Origin: Myxococcota bacterium | Lineage (GTDB): Bacteria > Myxococcota_A > UBA9160 > PR03 | Direction of reading: 5' to 3' | DNA: 17,886 bases | NCBI GenBank assembly: GCA_025453505.1 | Contig: JALOQG010000143.1 | Coordinates: 1-17,886, forward strand | Shown here: positions 1-7,497 of the stretch, in pieces | Layout of the letters: the number at the start of each line of letters is the position of its first letter | Position numbering within the stretch: the stretch's first letter is position 1 | Notes under the pieces: generated by a model | The model's database searches: none | The model's input: the letters and a program-made list of their open reading frames with translations, nothing else | What the model was told of the DNA's origin: nothing | Made by a program: the position numbers and the translations under genes

Positions 1-2
1 AG

Positions 3-1148
3 GAAGCGCGACCCTACATGGCGGCGCTGGCGCTGACGCTCGGACACTACGCGGCGCTCTTCGCCTGGCTCGAACGGGGCCACGTCCGCTGGCTCGCGTG
101 CTTCGCGGCCTGCGCCGTGCTCGCCCTCTACACCCACCACCTCGCGCTGATCCACGTCGCCGTGTCGGCCGGCGTCGCGGCGGCGCTCGCGCTCGGCGTC
201 GGGCGATCGCGGCGCTCATGGAAGCCGCTCGCCGTCGCGCTCGGCTGCGTGGCGCTCGCGTACGTGCCGCAACTCTCCAACCTCGTCGGATTCCTCTCCT
301 CGGAGGAGACCACGGCGCGCCACACGCTGGCGCTCGGGCCGCGTTTCCTGCACGCGGCCGTCCAGCGCTGGGGCAGCGGAGCCGGCGCGACGACGCTGCT
401 CTACGAGGCCTGCTTCCTCGCCGGCGCGCTGCACGTCGCCTTGCGCCGCGACGCGACCGCGCTCGCGCTCTTCGGATGGGTGGCGGGCCCGCTCGCGGCC
501 TTCACCGTGATGCCCTTCGCCAAGTACTTCGACCTGCGATTCGCGATCTCTTCGTTACCGGCCTTCTTCCTCTTCGTGGCGGCCGGTGCGACCGTCGCCG
601 CCCGCGCGGGCGCCGCGCTCGCCGTCCGCGCCGGTCTCGATGCGCGCGCGACCCCGATCCTGCGGGCGTCGATCCTGTGTGCCGCCGCGCTCGCGTTCGC
701 CGCTCCCGCCTGGCGTCTCTACGAGCGATTCCGCGTCGCCGACTGGCGCTGCGGCGACTTCGTCGATCGCGTCGAGATCCTCGAAGCGAACGGCCGCCTC
801 TGCGCCGACCACCTCGTCTTGAACAGCATCTGGGTCGAGCACCAGTGGATCGTGCGCAGCGTCCGGCCCGTGATCGATCTCGCAGCCCATGAGCTCGACG
901 CGTTCGTCGGCTCCTACCGCTTCGAAGCGGGGCCGAAGATCGGCATCGCGCGCAGCGAATCCCACCTCGTCGCCCAGGTGGAAGGCAATCGAGCGCACCG
1001 GCTCGACCCCACTGCTCCGACCCGCTTCTTCTACCGCACGCTCGGCGCTCGCACGATCGACTTCGAACGCGACGCGCGGGGCGAGGTCACGTCCCTGGTC
1101 GTGACTTCGCGCGACGGCCGCGCCGCGCGAGCGTGGCGGGAGCGCTGA
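3..1148 (+). CDS. GT39-like membrane glycosyltransferase, C-terminal part (5' end outside window)
   Basis: The reading frame is open from the left edge. The in-frame codons before the first ATG (position 18) read EARPY, matching a conserved loop motif (EARPY followed by a long hydrophobic helix) of GT39/ArnT-like glycosyltransferases, so that ATG is internal and the gene starts upstream. The visible ~380 residues have several Ala/Leu-rich membrane helices in roughly the first 220 residues. A Tyr-Thr-His-His motif sits in one of them. A soluble, probably periplasmic, C-terminal region of ~150 residues follows. Such enzymes transfer sugars from polyprenyl-phosphate donors to lipids, proteins or glycans at the inner membrane; acceptor and donor cannot be told here. 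The catalytic N-terminal acidic loop is outside the window. The gene converges on the P450 gene with only 8 bp between stop codons. Confidence 0.7.
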   Translation, partial: EARPYMAALALTLGHYAALFAWLERGHVRWLACFAACAVLALYTHHLALIHVAVSAGVAAALALGVGRSRRSWKPLAVALGCVALAYVPQLSNLVGFLSSEETTARHTLALGPRFLHAAVQRWGSGAGATTLLYEACFLAGALHVALRRDATALALFGWVAGPLAAFTVMPFAKYFDLRFAISSLPAFFLFVAAGATVAARAGAALAVRAGLDARATPILRASILCAAALAFAAPAWRLYERFRVADWRCGDFVDRVEILEANGRLCADHLVLNSIWVEHQWIVRSVRPVIDLAAHELDAFVGSYRFEAGPKIGIARSESHLVAQVEGNRAHRLDPTAPTRFFYRTLGARTIDFERDARGEVTSLVVTSRDGRAARAWRER

Positions 1149-1156
1149 CGCGCGGC

Positions 1157-2395
1157 TCAGAAGCGCAGGTCGAGCGGCAGCGTCTTCGGCACGCGGAAGA
1201 GCGACGCGCCCCACTCGATCTCGTCGGAGACGAGCGCGAACTCCTTCGTGCGCGCGACCAGCGCGCCGAGCGCGACCTGCCCTTCCATGCGCGCGAGATG
1301 CGCGCCGAGACACAGGTGTGCGCCACCGCCGAAGGCCAGGTGGTCGCGCGCGTTGGCCCGCTCGATGTCGAAGCGATCGGGATCGGGGAAGCGCTCGGGA
1401 TCGCGATTGGCGCCCCACAGGTTCGCCCATACTTCGGTGTCGGTCGGAATGGTGCGGCCGCCGAACTCGGCGTCCTCGTGGAGCACGCGCAGCGTCATGC
1501 CGATCGGGCCCTCGTAGCGCAGGCACTCCTCGACCGCGTTCGGCGCCAGCGCCGGGTTCGCGCGCAGCTTCGCCTGCTGCTCGGGATTGCGCGCGAAAGC
1601 GGCGGCGCCGTTGCCGATCAGCCCGATCGTCGTCTCGAAACCCGCGATCAGCAGGCCGATCGACTGCGAGATGAGTTCGCCCGGCGTCAGCCGGTCGCCC
1701 GCTTCCTCGGCGCGGATCAGCACCGAGAGCAGATCGTCGGTCAGCGCCTTGCGCCGCTCGGCGATCAACTCGTTGAAGTAACCCGCGAGCGACATGGCGG
1801 CGAATTCGGCGCGCTGCTGCTTGTCCTTCGGCGCCATCGTGCCGGCGAGCGCGTGCGTCGCGTCCGCCGTCCACTGCGTGAATCGATCGTGATCCGCGGC
1901 GGGCACGCCCAGCATCTCGCAGATGAGCAGCGACGGAACGGGCAACGCGAGATCCGCGATCACGTCGAAGCCGCCCCGCTCGAACGCGCGCGTGATCTGC
2001 TCGTCCGCGATCTGCGTCGCGCGCTCGCGCCACTTCTCCGCGGCGCGCGGCGTGAACGCCCGCGAGACGAGATTGCGAAGCCGCGTGTGCGCGGGAGGAT
2101 CGACGAGCAGCATGAACTCGCCGGGCCCTGCGGCTCCGTCCTGGCGCCGGCGCGGATAGGTGCCGTCGAGGTGCCGCACGCCGCACTTCACGCCGCGCAG
2201 CAGGCGCACGCAGTCGGCCCAGCGCGAAAGGCGCCACACGCCGATCGGCGTCTCGTTGACCGGTGCGACGCGGCGCAGGTGGTGGATCGAAGGGAACGGA
2301 TCGTGGTAGCGCTCGAGATCGCGCATCGAAGTCGGGTCGATGCCGTGGAACGACGGATCGGTCTCCACCGGTTCGGCTGCGGACGAAGTGGTCAT
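1157..2395 (-). CDS. Cytochrome P450 (bacterial soluble type)
   Basis: This is a 412-residue heme monooxygenase of normal bacterial CYP length, with no membrane anchor or fused reductase; it would need separate ferredoxin and reductase partners, not encoded here. Visible motifs are the C-helix HTRLR near residue 103, the oxygen-activating I-helix AGFETT at 251-256, the K-helix ExxR at 290-293 (E290, R293), and the heme loop FGGGAHLCLG at 355-364 with thiolate ligand C362. The substrate cannot be predicted; the family commonly hydroxylates lipids, terpenoids or steroids. I chose the ATG at 2395 because GGAGG lies exactly 5 nt upstream. An upstream ATG would add 10 residues across that site. 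It is divergent from the cyclase-family gene across 75 bp that contains matching upstream motifs, so the two may be co-regulated. Confidence 0.93.
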   Translation of the reverse strand: MTTSSAAEPVETDPSFHGIDPTSMRDLERYHDPFPSIHHLRRVAPVNETPIGVWRLSRWADCVRLLRGVKCGVRHLDGTYPRRRQDGAAGPGEFMLLVDPPAHTRLRNLVSRAFTPRAAEKWRERATQIADEQITRAFERGGFDVIADLALPVPSLLICEMLGVPAADHDRFTQWTADATHALAGTMAPKDKQQRAEFAAMSLAGYFNELIAERRKALTDDLLSVLIRAEEAGDRLTPGELISQSIGLLIAGFETTIGLIGNGAAAFARNPEQQAKLRANPALAPNAVEECLRYEGPIGMTLRVLHEDAEFGGRTIPTDTEVWANLWGANRDPERFPDPDRFDIERANARDHLAFGGGAHLCLGAHLARMEGQVALGALVARTKEFALVSDEIEWGASLFRVPKTLPLDLRF

Positions 2396-2470
2396 GGAAT
2401 CCTCCGGTGAGCGCGCGGACAGCATAGGGGCTCGGGTACCGTTCGGCGCTCACCCCGCATGGAGGTCCGC
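2396..2470. promoter_or_regulatory. Divergent control region with 9-bp inverted repeat between P450 and cyclase genes
   Basis: GGTGAGCGC at 2406-2414 and its exact reverse complement GCGCTCACC at 2446-2454 flank a 31-bp centre. Read in the direction of each gene, both have GCGCTCACC, then GGAGG, then exactly 5 nt, then ATG (GGAGG at 2461-2465 for the cyclase; its complement at 2401-2405 for the P450). A leftward TATGCT (2426-2421) could serve as a -10 element for the P450. Use as an operator is inference. Confidence 0.4.
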
Positions 2471-3424
2471 ATGTCCGCGGCTGCCGAATCCCCGATCACC
2501 CCGGCCTGGATGGAACAGGTCTTCCAGCAGACCAAGAACTGGGGCCGCTGGGGCGCCGACGACCAGCGCGGGGCACTGAACCTGATGACGCCCGAGACGC
2601 GCCGCGCGGCCGCCGCACTGGTGCGCGACGGCGCGACCGTCAGCTGCGCGCGCGATCTCGCCGTCGAACCTTCGGCCGAGAACCCGCGTCCCGCGCAGCA
2701 TCACATGCTGGTCGCCGGCGACGTCGCAGCCGAGAGCAGCGCGCGCACCGGCATGGGCGGAACCGGGGACTACGTCGGAGTCGCGTTCCACGGCTTCGCC
2801 ACTTCGCACATCGACGCGCTCTGCCACATCGTCGTCGAAGGGCGCCTCTTCAACGGCTGGGACGCGTCCGAGGTGCGCAGCACCGGCGCCGCGAAGGACA
2901 GCATCGAAGTCGCGCGAGACGGCATCGTCGGCCGCGGCGTGCTGCTCGACGTGCCGCGCCTGCGCGGCGTGCCGTGGCTGGAGCCGGGCGAGGCGATCGG
3001 CCCGGACGAACTGTCGCGCGCGGAAGCGGCCGCGGGCCTGCGCGTCGGTCCGGGCGACGTCCTTCTGGTGTCGACGGGACGCGACGCGCGGCGCGTGGAG
3101 CACGGCCCCTGGGACGCGCAGACGGGCGGACTCGCCGGCCTCTCGCCGCGCTGCATTCCCTGGCTCGACGAGCGCGGCGTCGCCGTGCTCGGTTGCGATG
3201 GCGTCTCGGATCCGCTGCCCGCGTCGAGCATCGAAGGCTGGCCGCTGCCGATCCACCAGTGTTGTCTGGTCGGCATGGGCGTACACCTGCTCGACAACCT
3301 CGCGCTCGCGGAGCTCGCGAGCGCGTGCGCCGAACGGAATCGCTGGGAGTTCTTCTTCGTGGTCGCGCCGCTGCGCATCCCGGGCGGCACCGGCTCGCCC
3401 GTGAACCCGATCGCGATCTTCTAG
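2471..3424 (+). CDS. Cyclase-family metal-dependent hydrolase (KynB/cyclase fold)
   Basis: This 317-residue protein resembles the 'cyclase' family (PF04199), whose best-known member is kynurenine formamidase. The metal-binding signature HxDxxxH is visible as H113-I-D115-A-L-C-H119, preceded by a glycine- and valine-rich strand. The N-terminal segment WGRWGADDQRGALN (24-37) is typical of the longer (~300-330 residue) subgroup of uncharacterised cyclase-family proteins in Proteobacteria and Actinobacteria; true KynB proteins are about 210 residues. Probable chemistry is metal-dependent amide, ester or lactone hydrolysis in the cytoplasm; the substrate is unknown. The ATG at 2471 is preferred over the one at 2459 because GGAGG lies 5 nt upstream of it and would be inside the longer version. 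The stop codon overlaps the stop of the convergent esterase gene through a shared CTAG. Confidence 0.85.
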   Translation: MSAAAESPITPAWMEQVFQQTKNWGRWGADDQRGALNLMTPETRRAAAALVRDGATVSCARDLAVEPSAENPRPAQHHMLVAGDVAAESSARTGMGGTGDYVGVAFHGFATSHIDALCHIVVEGRLFNGWDASEVRSTGAAKDSIEVARDGIVGRGVLLDVPRLRGVPWLEPGEAIGPDELSRAEAAAGLRVGPGDVLLVSTGRDARRVEHGPWDAQTGGLAGLSPRCIPWLDERGVAVLGCDGVSDPLPASSIEGWPLPIHQCCLVGMGVHLLDNLALAELASACAERNRWEFFFVVAPLRIPGGTGSPVNPIAIF

Positions 3425-4407
3425 GCGAGGCGTTCACGCAGGAAGCGGATCGCGTCCTCGAGCGCCGGGACGCCGGCGGGCACGATGCCGGCCTGCACCT
3501 GCCAATCGTGGAACATGTCCGGCTCGACGTGCAGCGTGACGTCCACGCTCGCCTTCCGGGCGCGTTCGGCGAAGGCGAGGATCTGGTCGCGCAGGATCTC
3601 CGCGTCGCCGGCCTGGATCAGCAGCGGCGGCAGGCCTGCGAGATTGGCAGCGAGCACGGTCACGCGCGGATCCGAGGCGCCGTCGCCCGCATAGTCGCGC
3701 GCCCAACCGACGAGCAGCGCGCGATCGCCGAAGTCGAACGGCTCGTTCGAGATCATCGAGCCGCCGTCGGCGAGCGGATCGGTCCACGGACAGAAGAGCG
3801 CCGCGGCGGCGGGCAATCGCTCGCCGGCGTCGCGCAGCGAACACAAGGTCGCGACGCAGAGTGCGCCGCCGGCGGAATCGCCCGCCAGCGCGACCTGCGA
3901 CGCATCGACTTCGCGCAGCAGCGCGCGCAGCGCGGCGACGCAGTCGTCGAGCGCGGCGGGAAAGCGATGCTCGGGCGCGAGCCGGTAGTCCACCGCGACG
4001 ACGCGAGCGCCCGCGCCGACGGCGATCCGCACGATCGCGTCGAGCGACATCTCCGGCGAGCCGATCACGTAGCCACCGCCGTGGATGTGGAAGATCGTGC
4101 GCGACGGGGCCGGATCGGCGAGCGGCGTGCATTCGAGGCAGCGCACGTCGCCGAATCGGACGTCGCGCAGCCGCACCTGCGCGCGCTGCGGCGAACGCAC
4201 GGGGAGCAGCGCCGTCACCTCGCGGAGCCATGCGACACCCCGGCGTTTCGAGTGGTCCATCGGCGCGCGCATCGCCGTGAGCGCGGCCTCGGTCTGGAGC
4301 GACCAGCTCGGGCGCCGCGGGCCGTGTCGCAGGCGCCGCGCGAGCATGCGCGCCTGCGCGGACCCGACGACGGCGATCACTTCCACGAGAGTGCGCACGC
4401 GGCTCAT
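3421..4407 (-). CDS. Alpha/beta hydrolase, HSL-type (family IV) esterase
   Basis: This 328-residue protein carries the full signature of bacterial hormone-sensitive-lipase-like esterases. The oxyanion motif HGGG is at 109-112, YRLAPEHRFP at 141-150, and the nucleophile elbow GDSAG at 176-180 with S178. The likely acid is D268 in AGDAE, and the catalytic His is H300 in DMFHDW. No signal peptide is apparent, so it is probably a cytoplasmic carboxylesterase for short or medium acyl esters. The start at 4407 gives a usual-length cap region before HGGG; a start 33 codons upstream would run deep into the neighbouring divergent gene. No Shine-Dalgarno is visible, but TATGCT ends 6 nt before the ATG, which would suit a leaderless transcript. 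It ends in a 4-bp overlap with the cyclase gene. Confidence 0.9.
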   Translation of the reverse strand: MSRVRTLVEVIAVVGSAQARMLARRLRHGPRRPSWSLQTEAALTAMRAPMDHSKRRGVAWLREVTALLPVRSPQRAQVRLRDVRFGDVRCLECTPLADPAPSRTIFHIHGGGYVIGSPEMSLDAIVRIAVGAGARVVAVDYRLAPEHRFPAALDDCVAALRALLREVDASQVALAGDSAGGALCVATLCSLRDAGERLPAAAALFCPWTDPLADGGSMISNEPFDFGDRALLVGWARDYAGDGASDPRVTVLAANLAGLPPLLIQAGDAEILRDQILAFAERARKASVDVTLHVEPDMFHDWQVQAGIVPAGVPALEDAIRFLRERLA

Positions 4408-4413
4408 CGAGGC

Positions 4414-4419
4414 AGCATA
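4414..4419 (-). promoter_or_regulatory. Putative -10 element (TATGCT) of the esterase gene
   Basis: Read leftward, TATGCT is followed by GCCTCG and then the ATG at 4407. A -10 hexamer at this distance would place transcription initiation at about the start codon. The whole gap to the divergent TauD-like start is only 20 bp, leaving no room for a conventional leader on either side. No good -35 match is seen. Confidence 0.3.
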
Positions 4420-4427
4420 CCCGCGAC

Positions 4428-5288
4428 ATGGACGCCAACCACCTCTCGTTCGCCGCACAGGCGCTCCGCTACTTCCGCCGCGATCACGACGCTCCGTGCC
4501 GAACACCGATCGACGCCGCGTGCGCGTGGCGCGGCGCCGATCTCGTGACGCGGACGGACTGGATCGAAGAGCTCGCGCCCGACGAGATCGAGGAGCTCGA
4601 CGAGGCCCGCGCGGCGGTGCGGGCGCGCGGGCTCGGCCTCGCCGCGGTCGGCCGCGCGGAGTTCCCGCTGCCGGCGCTCGCGGAGCGGATCGCGAGCTGG
4701 TCGCGCGAGCTCGCGGACGGCCGCGGCTTCCTGCTCGTACGCGGCCTCCCGGTCGAACGCTGGGGCGACGACGACAGCGCCCTCGTGTACTGGGGCATCG
4801 GCCAGCATCTCGGCGAGCCCGGCGCGCAGAGCACGGCGCGCAGCGGCGGCGTGAGCCGCATCGTCTCGTCGGTGAGCGTGTACGACGAGCTGCTGCGCCG
4901 CAGGCCGGACCTCGTGGACCGGCTCTACGAGCCCTTCGCGCTCGACACGCGCGACGAGCAGGGCGAGACGCAGCGCCCGTTCCTGCCGATCCCGCCGTGC
5001 CGCTTCGCGAACGGCCGGCTCCGCACCTTCTGGCACGGCGACTACTTCCGCTCGGCGCTGCGACACCCCGAAGTGCCGCGCTGGACGCCGCGGGAAGCAG
5101 AGCTGGTCGCGCTCTACGAGGAGATCGCGAGCGACCCGGATCTGGTGCTCGAGATGCAGTTCCAGCCCGGTGACGTGCAGCTCATCTCGAACCACACCAC
5201 GCTGCACGCGCGCAGCGCCTACGACGACTGGCCCGAGCCCGCCCGCCGGCGCCACCTGTTGCGGCTTTGGCTCTCGCTGGCGATCTGA
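4428..5288 (+). CDS. TauD/TfdA-like protein lacking the HxD iron-binding segment
   Basis: The 286 residues match the TauD/TfdA Fe(II)/2-oxoglutarate dioxygenase family at both ends. RGFLLVRGLPVERW (99-112) and YWGIGQHLGEPGAQ (121-134) come first. From GVSRIVSSVSVYDELLRRRP (141-160) through the jelly-roll to NHTTLHARSAY (255-265) and RRHLLRLW (274-281) it is also typical. H260 corresponds to the distal iron-binding His, and the RRHLLR arginines to the 2-oxoglutarate anchor. However, family members I recall carry about 50 residues between the GEP-Q motif and the GG-S-IVSS motif, including the HTD that supplies two of the three iron ligands. Here the two blocks are joined directly at residues ~134-141 (DNA ~4828-4850) without a frame break. 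The protein is also about 50 residues shorter than usual. It may be inactive, differently active, or an assembly artefact. Confidence 0.75.
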   Translation: MDANHLSFAAQALRYFRRDHDAPCRTPIDAACAWRGADLVTRTDWIEELAPDEIEELDEARAAVRARGLGLAAVGRAEFPLPALAERIASWSRELADGRGFLLVRGLPVERWGDDDSALVYWGIGQHLGEPGAQSTARSGGVSRIVSSVSVYDELLRRRPDLVDRLYEPFALDTRDEQGETQRPFLPIPPCRFANGRLRTFWHGDYFRSALRHPEVPRWTPREAELVALYEEIASDPDLVLEMQFQPGDVQLISNHTTLHARSAYDDWPEPARRRHLLRLWLSLAI

Positions 5289-5308
5289 CCCGCAACGGCT
5301 CGTGAGCG

Positions 5309-5761
5309 TCAGCTCGCGGCGAGCCGATCGCTCGCGAGCTTGCGCGCGAGATCGCCATTCACCTCGCCCTTGTGCGCCTTCATGATCGCGCCCATCACCT
5401 TGCCGAGCTCCTTCTGCGAGGTGGCGCCGCTCGTGGCGATCGCCTCTTCGACCCAGCGCCGCGTCGTCGCCTCGTCGGCGAGGTTCGGCAGGAAGGCCTG
5501 GATCACCGCCAGCTCCGCGCGTTCGAGGTCGGCGCGATCCGCGCGGCCCGCGTTCGTGAACGCGTCGATGCTCTCCTGCCGCTGCTTCTCGAGCTTGCGC
5601 AACAGGCCGATCGCGACGTCGTCGGGCAGCGTCGTCGCGTTGTCCTTCTTGCACTCGTTGAGGAACGCCGCGCGAATGCCGCGCAGCGCGGCGAGCCGCG
5701 TCTCCTGCTTCGCCTTCAGCGCCTCCTTCATCTGCGCGCTCACGTCGTCGAAGATCGCCAT
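5309..5761 (-). CDS. GatB/YqeY-domain protein
   Basis: A 150-residue protein of normal YqeY length and pattern. The helical N-terminus holds KEALKAKQETRLAALRGI near residues 12-29, the middle has QAFLPNLADE, and the C-terminus has GKVMGAIMKAHKGEVNG. The domain is related to the tRNA-binding tail of GatB, the amidotransferase subunit that converts mischarged Glu-tRNA(Gln) or Asp-tRNA(Asn). Stand-alone YqeY proteins are widespread, and their exact role is not settled. A Shine-Dalgarno-like AAGGAGAGG lies about 7 nt before the ATG at 5761. Its first 22 bp overlap the 3' end of the upstream alpha/beta hydrolase gene, so the two are very likely co-transcribed and translationally coupled. It converges on the TauD-like gene with a 20-bp gap in which I see no clear terminator. 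Confidence 0.92.
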   Translation of the reverse strand: MAIFDDVSAQMKEALKAKQETRLAALRGIRAAFLNECKKDNATTLPDDVAIGLLRKLEKQRQESIDAFTNAGRADRADLERAELAVIQAFLPNLADEATTRRWVEEAIATSGATSQKELGKVMGAIMKAHKGEVNGDLARKLASDRLAAS

Positions 5762-6654
5762 GCGGAAGCCTCTCCTTCGCCGCGGATCGCGGCCACCACC
5801 AGATCGGGCCGTTCCATCGGCACCAGATGTCCGCACGGAACGTCGAGAATGCGGAACTTCGGGAGCGACCCGAAGACGCGCCCGTAGACGTCGCGCGGGA
5901 AGTCGCCGCGCTCGGCCCAGAGCACGGTCGTCGGAACCGAGGCGGCGCGGCGCGCGAGATCGGCGACGTCCACGCTGCTGCTCGATCCGAAGATCGCCGC
6001 TTCGACTTCGCCGGGACACTTGAGCTCGACCTGCCCGTCCACACGCGCGCGCAGGCCGTGGTCGACGTAGAGGTCGATCGCGCCGGGAAGCCAGTCGCGG
6101 AACAGCGACTTCGCCGCGAAGTGCGCGCGCGCCGCGGCGCGACTCGGCCACACCGAGCGCCGCCGGCGCGCGCCCTCGACGAGTCGCACGAGCCGCTTCG
6201 CGCGTTCGGGATCGAGCGAACGCACGAGTTCGGCCGGCGGCGGGATCACGGGATCGACGAGCACGAGCCGTTCGAAGAGATCCGGCCGGCGCGCCGCGGC
6301 GCCGAGCGCCGAGGTCCCGCCGAAGGAGTGTCCGACGCCCACGCCGACGCGGCCGCTCGCGTGCTCCGCCGCGAGCCGTTCGGCGACCGCGAGATAGTCG
6401 AGCGCAAAGTGATCCCACTCGTACGCGTTCGGGCCTTCGGGCCTGCTCGAATCGCCATGGCCGCGCGCGTCCATCGCGATCACCCGGAACGCCGGCACGA
6501 GCGCTTCCGCGACGAGCCCCAGCGTGCCGGCGCAAAAACCGTTGGCGTGGTGCATCAGCACGAGCGGCCCGTCGCCGCCCCAGTCGAGCAGCGCGATCTC
6601 GAGGCCGCGCTCTTCGAGCAGGATGCGGCGCTGCTTCGCTTCGATCTTCTGCAT
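5740..6654 (-). CDS. Alpha/beta-fold hydrolase
   Basis: A 304-residue single-domain alpha/beta hydrolase. Visible features are the oxyanion-loop region MHHANGFCAG (34-43), MDARGHGDSSRP (61-72), and the nucleophile elbow GHSFGG with S110. The probable acid is D251 after the strand TTVLWAE, and the catalytic His is H276 in CGHLVPMERP. A variable helical cap lies between about 135 and 215. The pattern fits esterases, epoxide hydrolases or C-C bond hydrolases equally well. The acid sits after strand 6 or 7, and I see no dedicated epoxide hydrolase Asp nucleophile, so an esterase or peptidase-like Ser enzyme is favoured. The ATG at 6654 has GAGGGG about 4 nt upstream, and a TAGATT -10-like hexamer lies in the divergent gap. 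Its end overlaps the YqeY gene by 22 bp. Confidence 0.88.
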   Translation of the reverse strand: MQKIEAKQRRILLEERGLEIALLDWGGDGPLVLMHHANGFCAGTLGLVAEALVPAFRVIAMDARGHGDSSRPEGPNAYEWDHFALDYLAVAERLAAEHASGRVGVGVGHSFGGTSALGAAARRPDLFERLVLVDPVIPPPAELVRSLDPERAKRLVRLVEGARRRRSVWPSRAAARAHFAAKSLFRDWLPGAIDLYVDHGLRARVDGQVELKCPGEVEAAIFGSSSSVDVADLARRAASVPTTVLWAERGDFPRDVYGRVFGSLPKFRILDVPCGHLVPMERPDLVVAAIRGEGEASAWRSSTT

Positions 6655-6696
6655 GGGCCCCTCGCTGGCGCGCGCCGAATCTAGCAGCCGGCCCTG

Positions 6697-6702
6697 TATG
6701 CT
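6697..6702 (+). promoter_or_regulatory. Putative -10 element (TATGCT) of the Nudix gene
   Basis: TATGCT is followed by 8 nt and then the GTG start at 6711. There is no Shine-Dalgarno in between, so a leaderless or near-leaderless message is possible. The same hexamer precedes the esterase and P450 genes. No recognisable -35 is present 16-18 nt upstream. Confidence 0.3.
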
Positions 6703-6710
6703 CCGCCGTC

Positions 6711-7349
6711 GTGGATCTCGATCTCGATGCGGTCGGTTTCGGAGACGCGCTGCGCGCAATCGCGGCCGAGCGGCTCGCCGCCTTCGAGCGACACGCGACG
6801 CCGCTCGGCGAGCTGCGCGCCGCCGCCGTCGCGGTGACGCTCGTCGCCGACGCGAGCGGGCGTCCCTGCTTCGTGCTCACGCGCCGCGCCGAGCGCATGA
6901 ACCGCCACGCAGGCCAGTGGGCGCTGCCGGGGGGACGTCTCGACCCGGGCGAATCGGCGGTCGACGCCGCGCTGCGCGAGCTGTCGGAGGAAGTCGGGCT
7001 CGTCGCGGAAGCGGGAAGCGTGCTCGGTCTGCTCGACGACTACCCGACGCGCTCCGGCTACGTGATCACGCCGGTCGTCGTGTGGGGCGGCGCGGATCCG
7101 CGCTTCGCGCTCGACCCGCGCGAGGTCGCCGAGCTCCACCGCATCCCGCTCGCCGCGTTGCTGCGGCCCGAAGTGCCGCGCGTGCGCACGATCCCCGAAA
7201 GCGACCGCCCCGTGCTCTCGATCCCGCTCGACGTCGCCGACGTGCACGCGCCGACCGCGGCGATCGTCTACCAGCTGCGCGAAGTCGTGATGCGCGGACT
7301 CACGACGCGCGTCGCGCACTTCGAGCAGCCGGTCTTCGCCTGGCGCTGA
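6711..7349 (+). CDS. Nudix hydrolase (CoA pyrophosphatase-like)
   Basis: This 212-residue protein has a perfect Nudix box GX5EX7REUXEEXGU spanning G75-L97: G75, E81, R89-E90-L91, E93-E94, G96-L97. The acidic residues bind the Mg2+ ions that cleave nucleoside-diphosphate-X bonds. The preceding RRAERMNRHAGQWALPGGR (58-76) resembles the LTRR-HAGQ-PGGR lead-in of NudL/NUDT7-type CoA pyrophosphatases, so a CoA or related diphosphate substrate is the best guess, not proven. The start is a GTG; an ATG 13 nt upstream is out of frame. It is divergent from the alpha/beta hydrolase with 56 bp between starts. It stands alone as a transcription unit or with the following exported-protein gene, which begins ~150 bp downstream. 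Confidence 0.9.
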   Translation: MDLDLDAVGFGDALRAIAAERLAAFERHATPLGELRAAAVAVTLVADASGRPCFVLTRRAERMNRHAGQWALPGGRLDPGESAVDAALRELSEEVGLVAEAGSVLGLLDDYPTRSGYVITPVVVWGGADPRFALDPREVAELHRIPLAALLRPEVPRVRTIPESDRPVLSIPLDVADVHAPTAAIVYQLREVVMRGLTTRVAHFEQPVFAWR

Positions 7350-7394
7350 ACGCGACGCGAGCCTCTTCCTCGCGTTCCCCCGTATTGGCTACAC

Positions 7395-7410
7395 CGATCG
7401 CTGGCGATCG
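7395..7410. repeat. 16-bp inverted repeat upstream of the exported-protein gene
   Basis: CGATCGC and its exact reverse complement GCGATCG are separated by TG. The repeat lies 46 bp after the Nudix stop and about 88 bp before the next start. No T-tract follows, so it does not look like an intrinsic terminator. An operator or a chance feature are both possible. Confidence 0.25.
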
Positions 7411-7497
7411 TGCGAGAATCGAGTCCTACGCGACGCCGGGATGCTGGCCCGCGCCCGCGTCCTGTAGCCGACCTGCGTCATGGAGGACTCGGAGACC

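Noticed and set aside
4404..6044. Long leftward frame spanning the TauD-like gene and the YqeY/hydrolase region
   Set aside because: It gives an Arg/Ala/Glu-rich translation with no recognisable domain and crosses several convincing genes on both strands, so it is a high-GC shadow frame.
6698..6700. ATG at 6698 as the Nudix start
   Set aside because: It is out of frame with the Nudix coding sequence; the in-frame start is GTG 6711.
7395..7410. Inverted repeat as a terminator of the Nudix gene
   Set aside because: The arms are only 7 bp with a 2-nt centre and there is no T-run, so it does not satisfy an intrinsic terminator. It is kept only as a low-confidence repeat.
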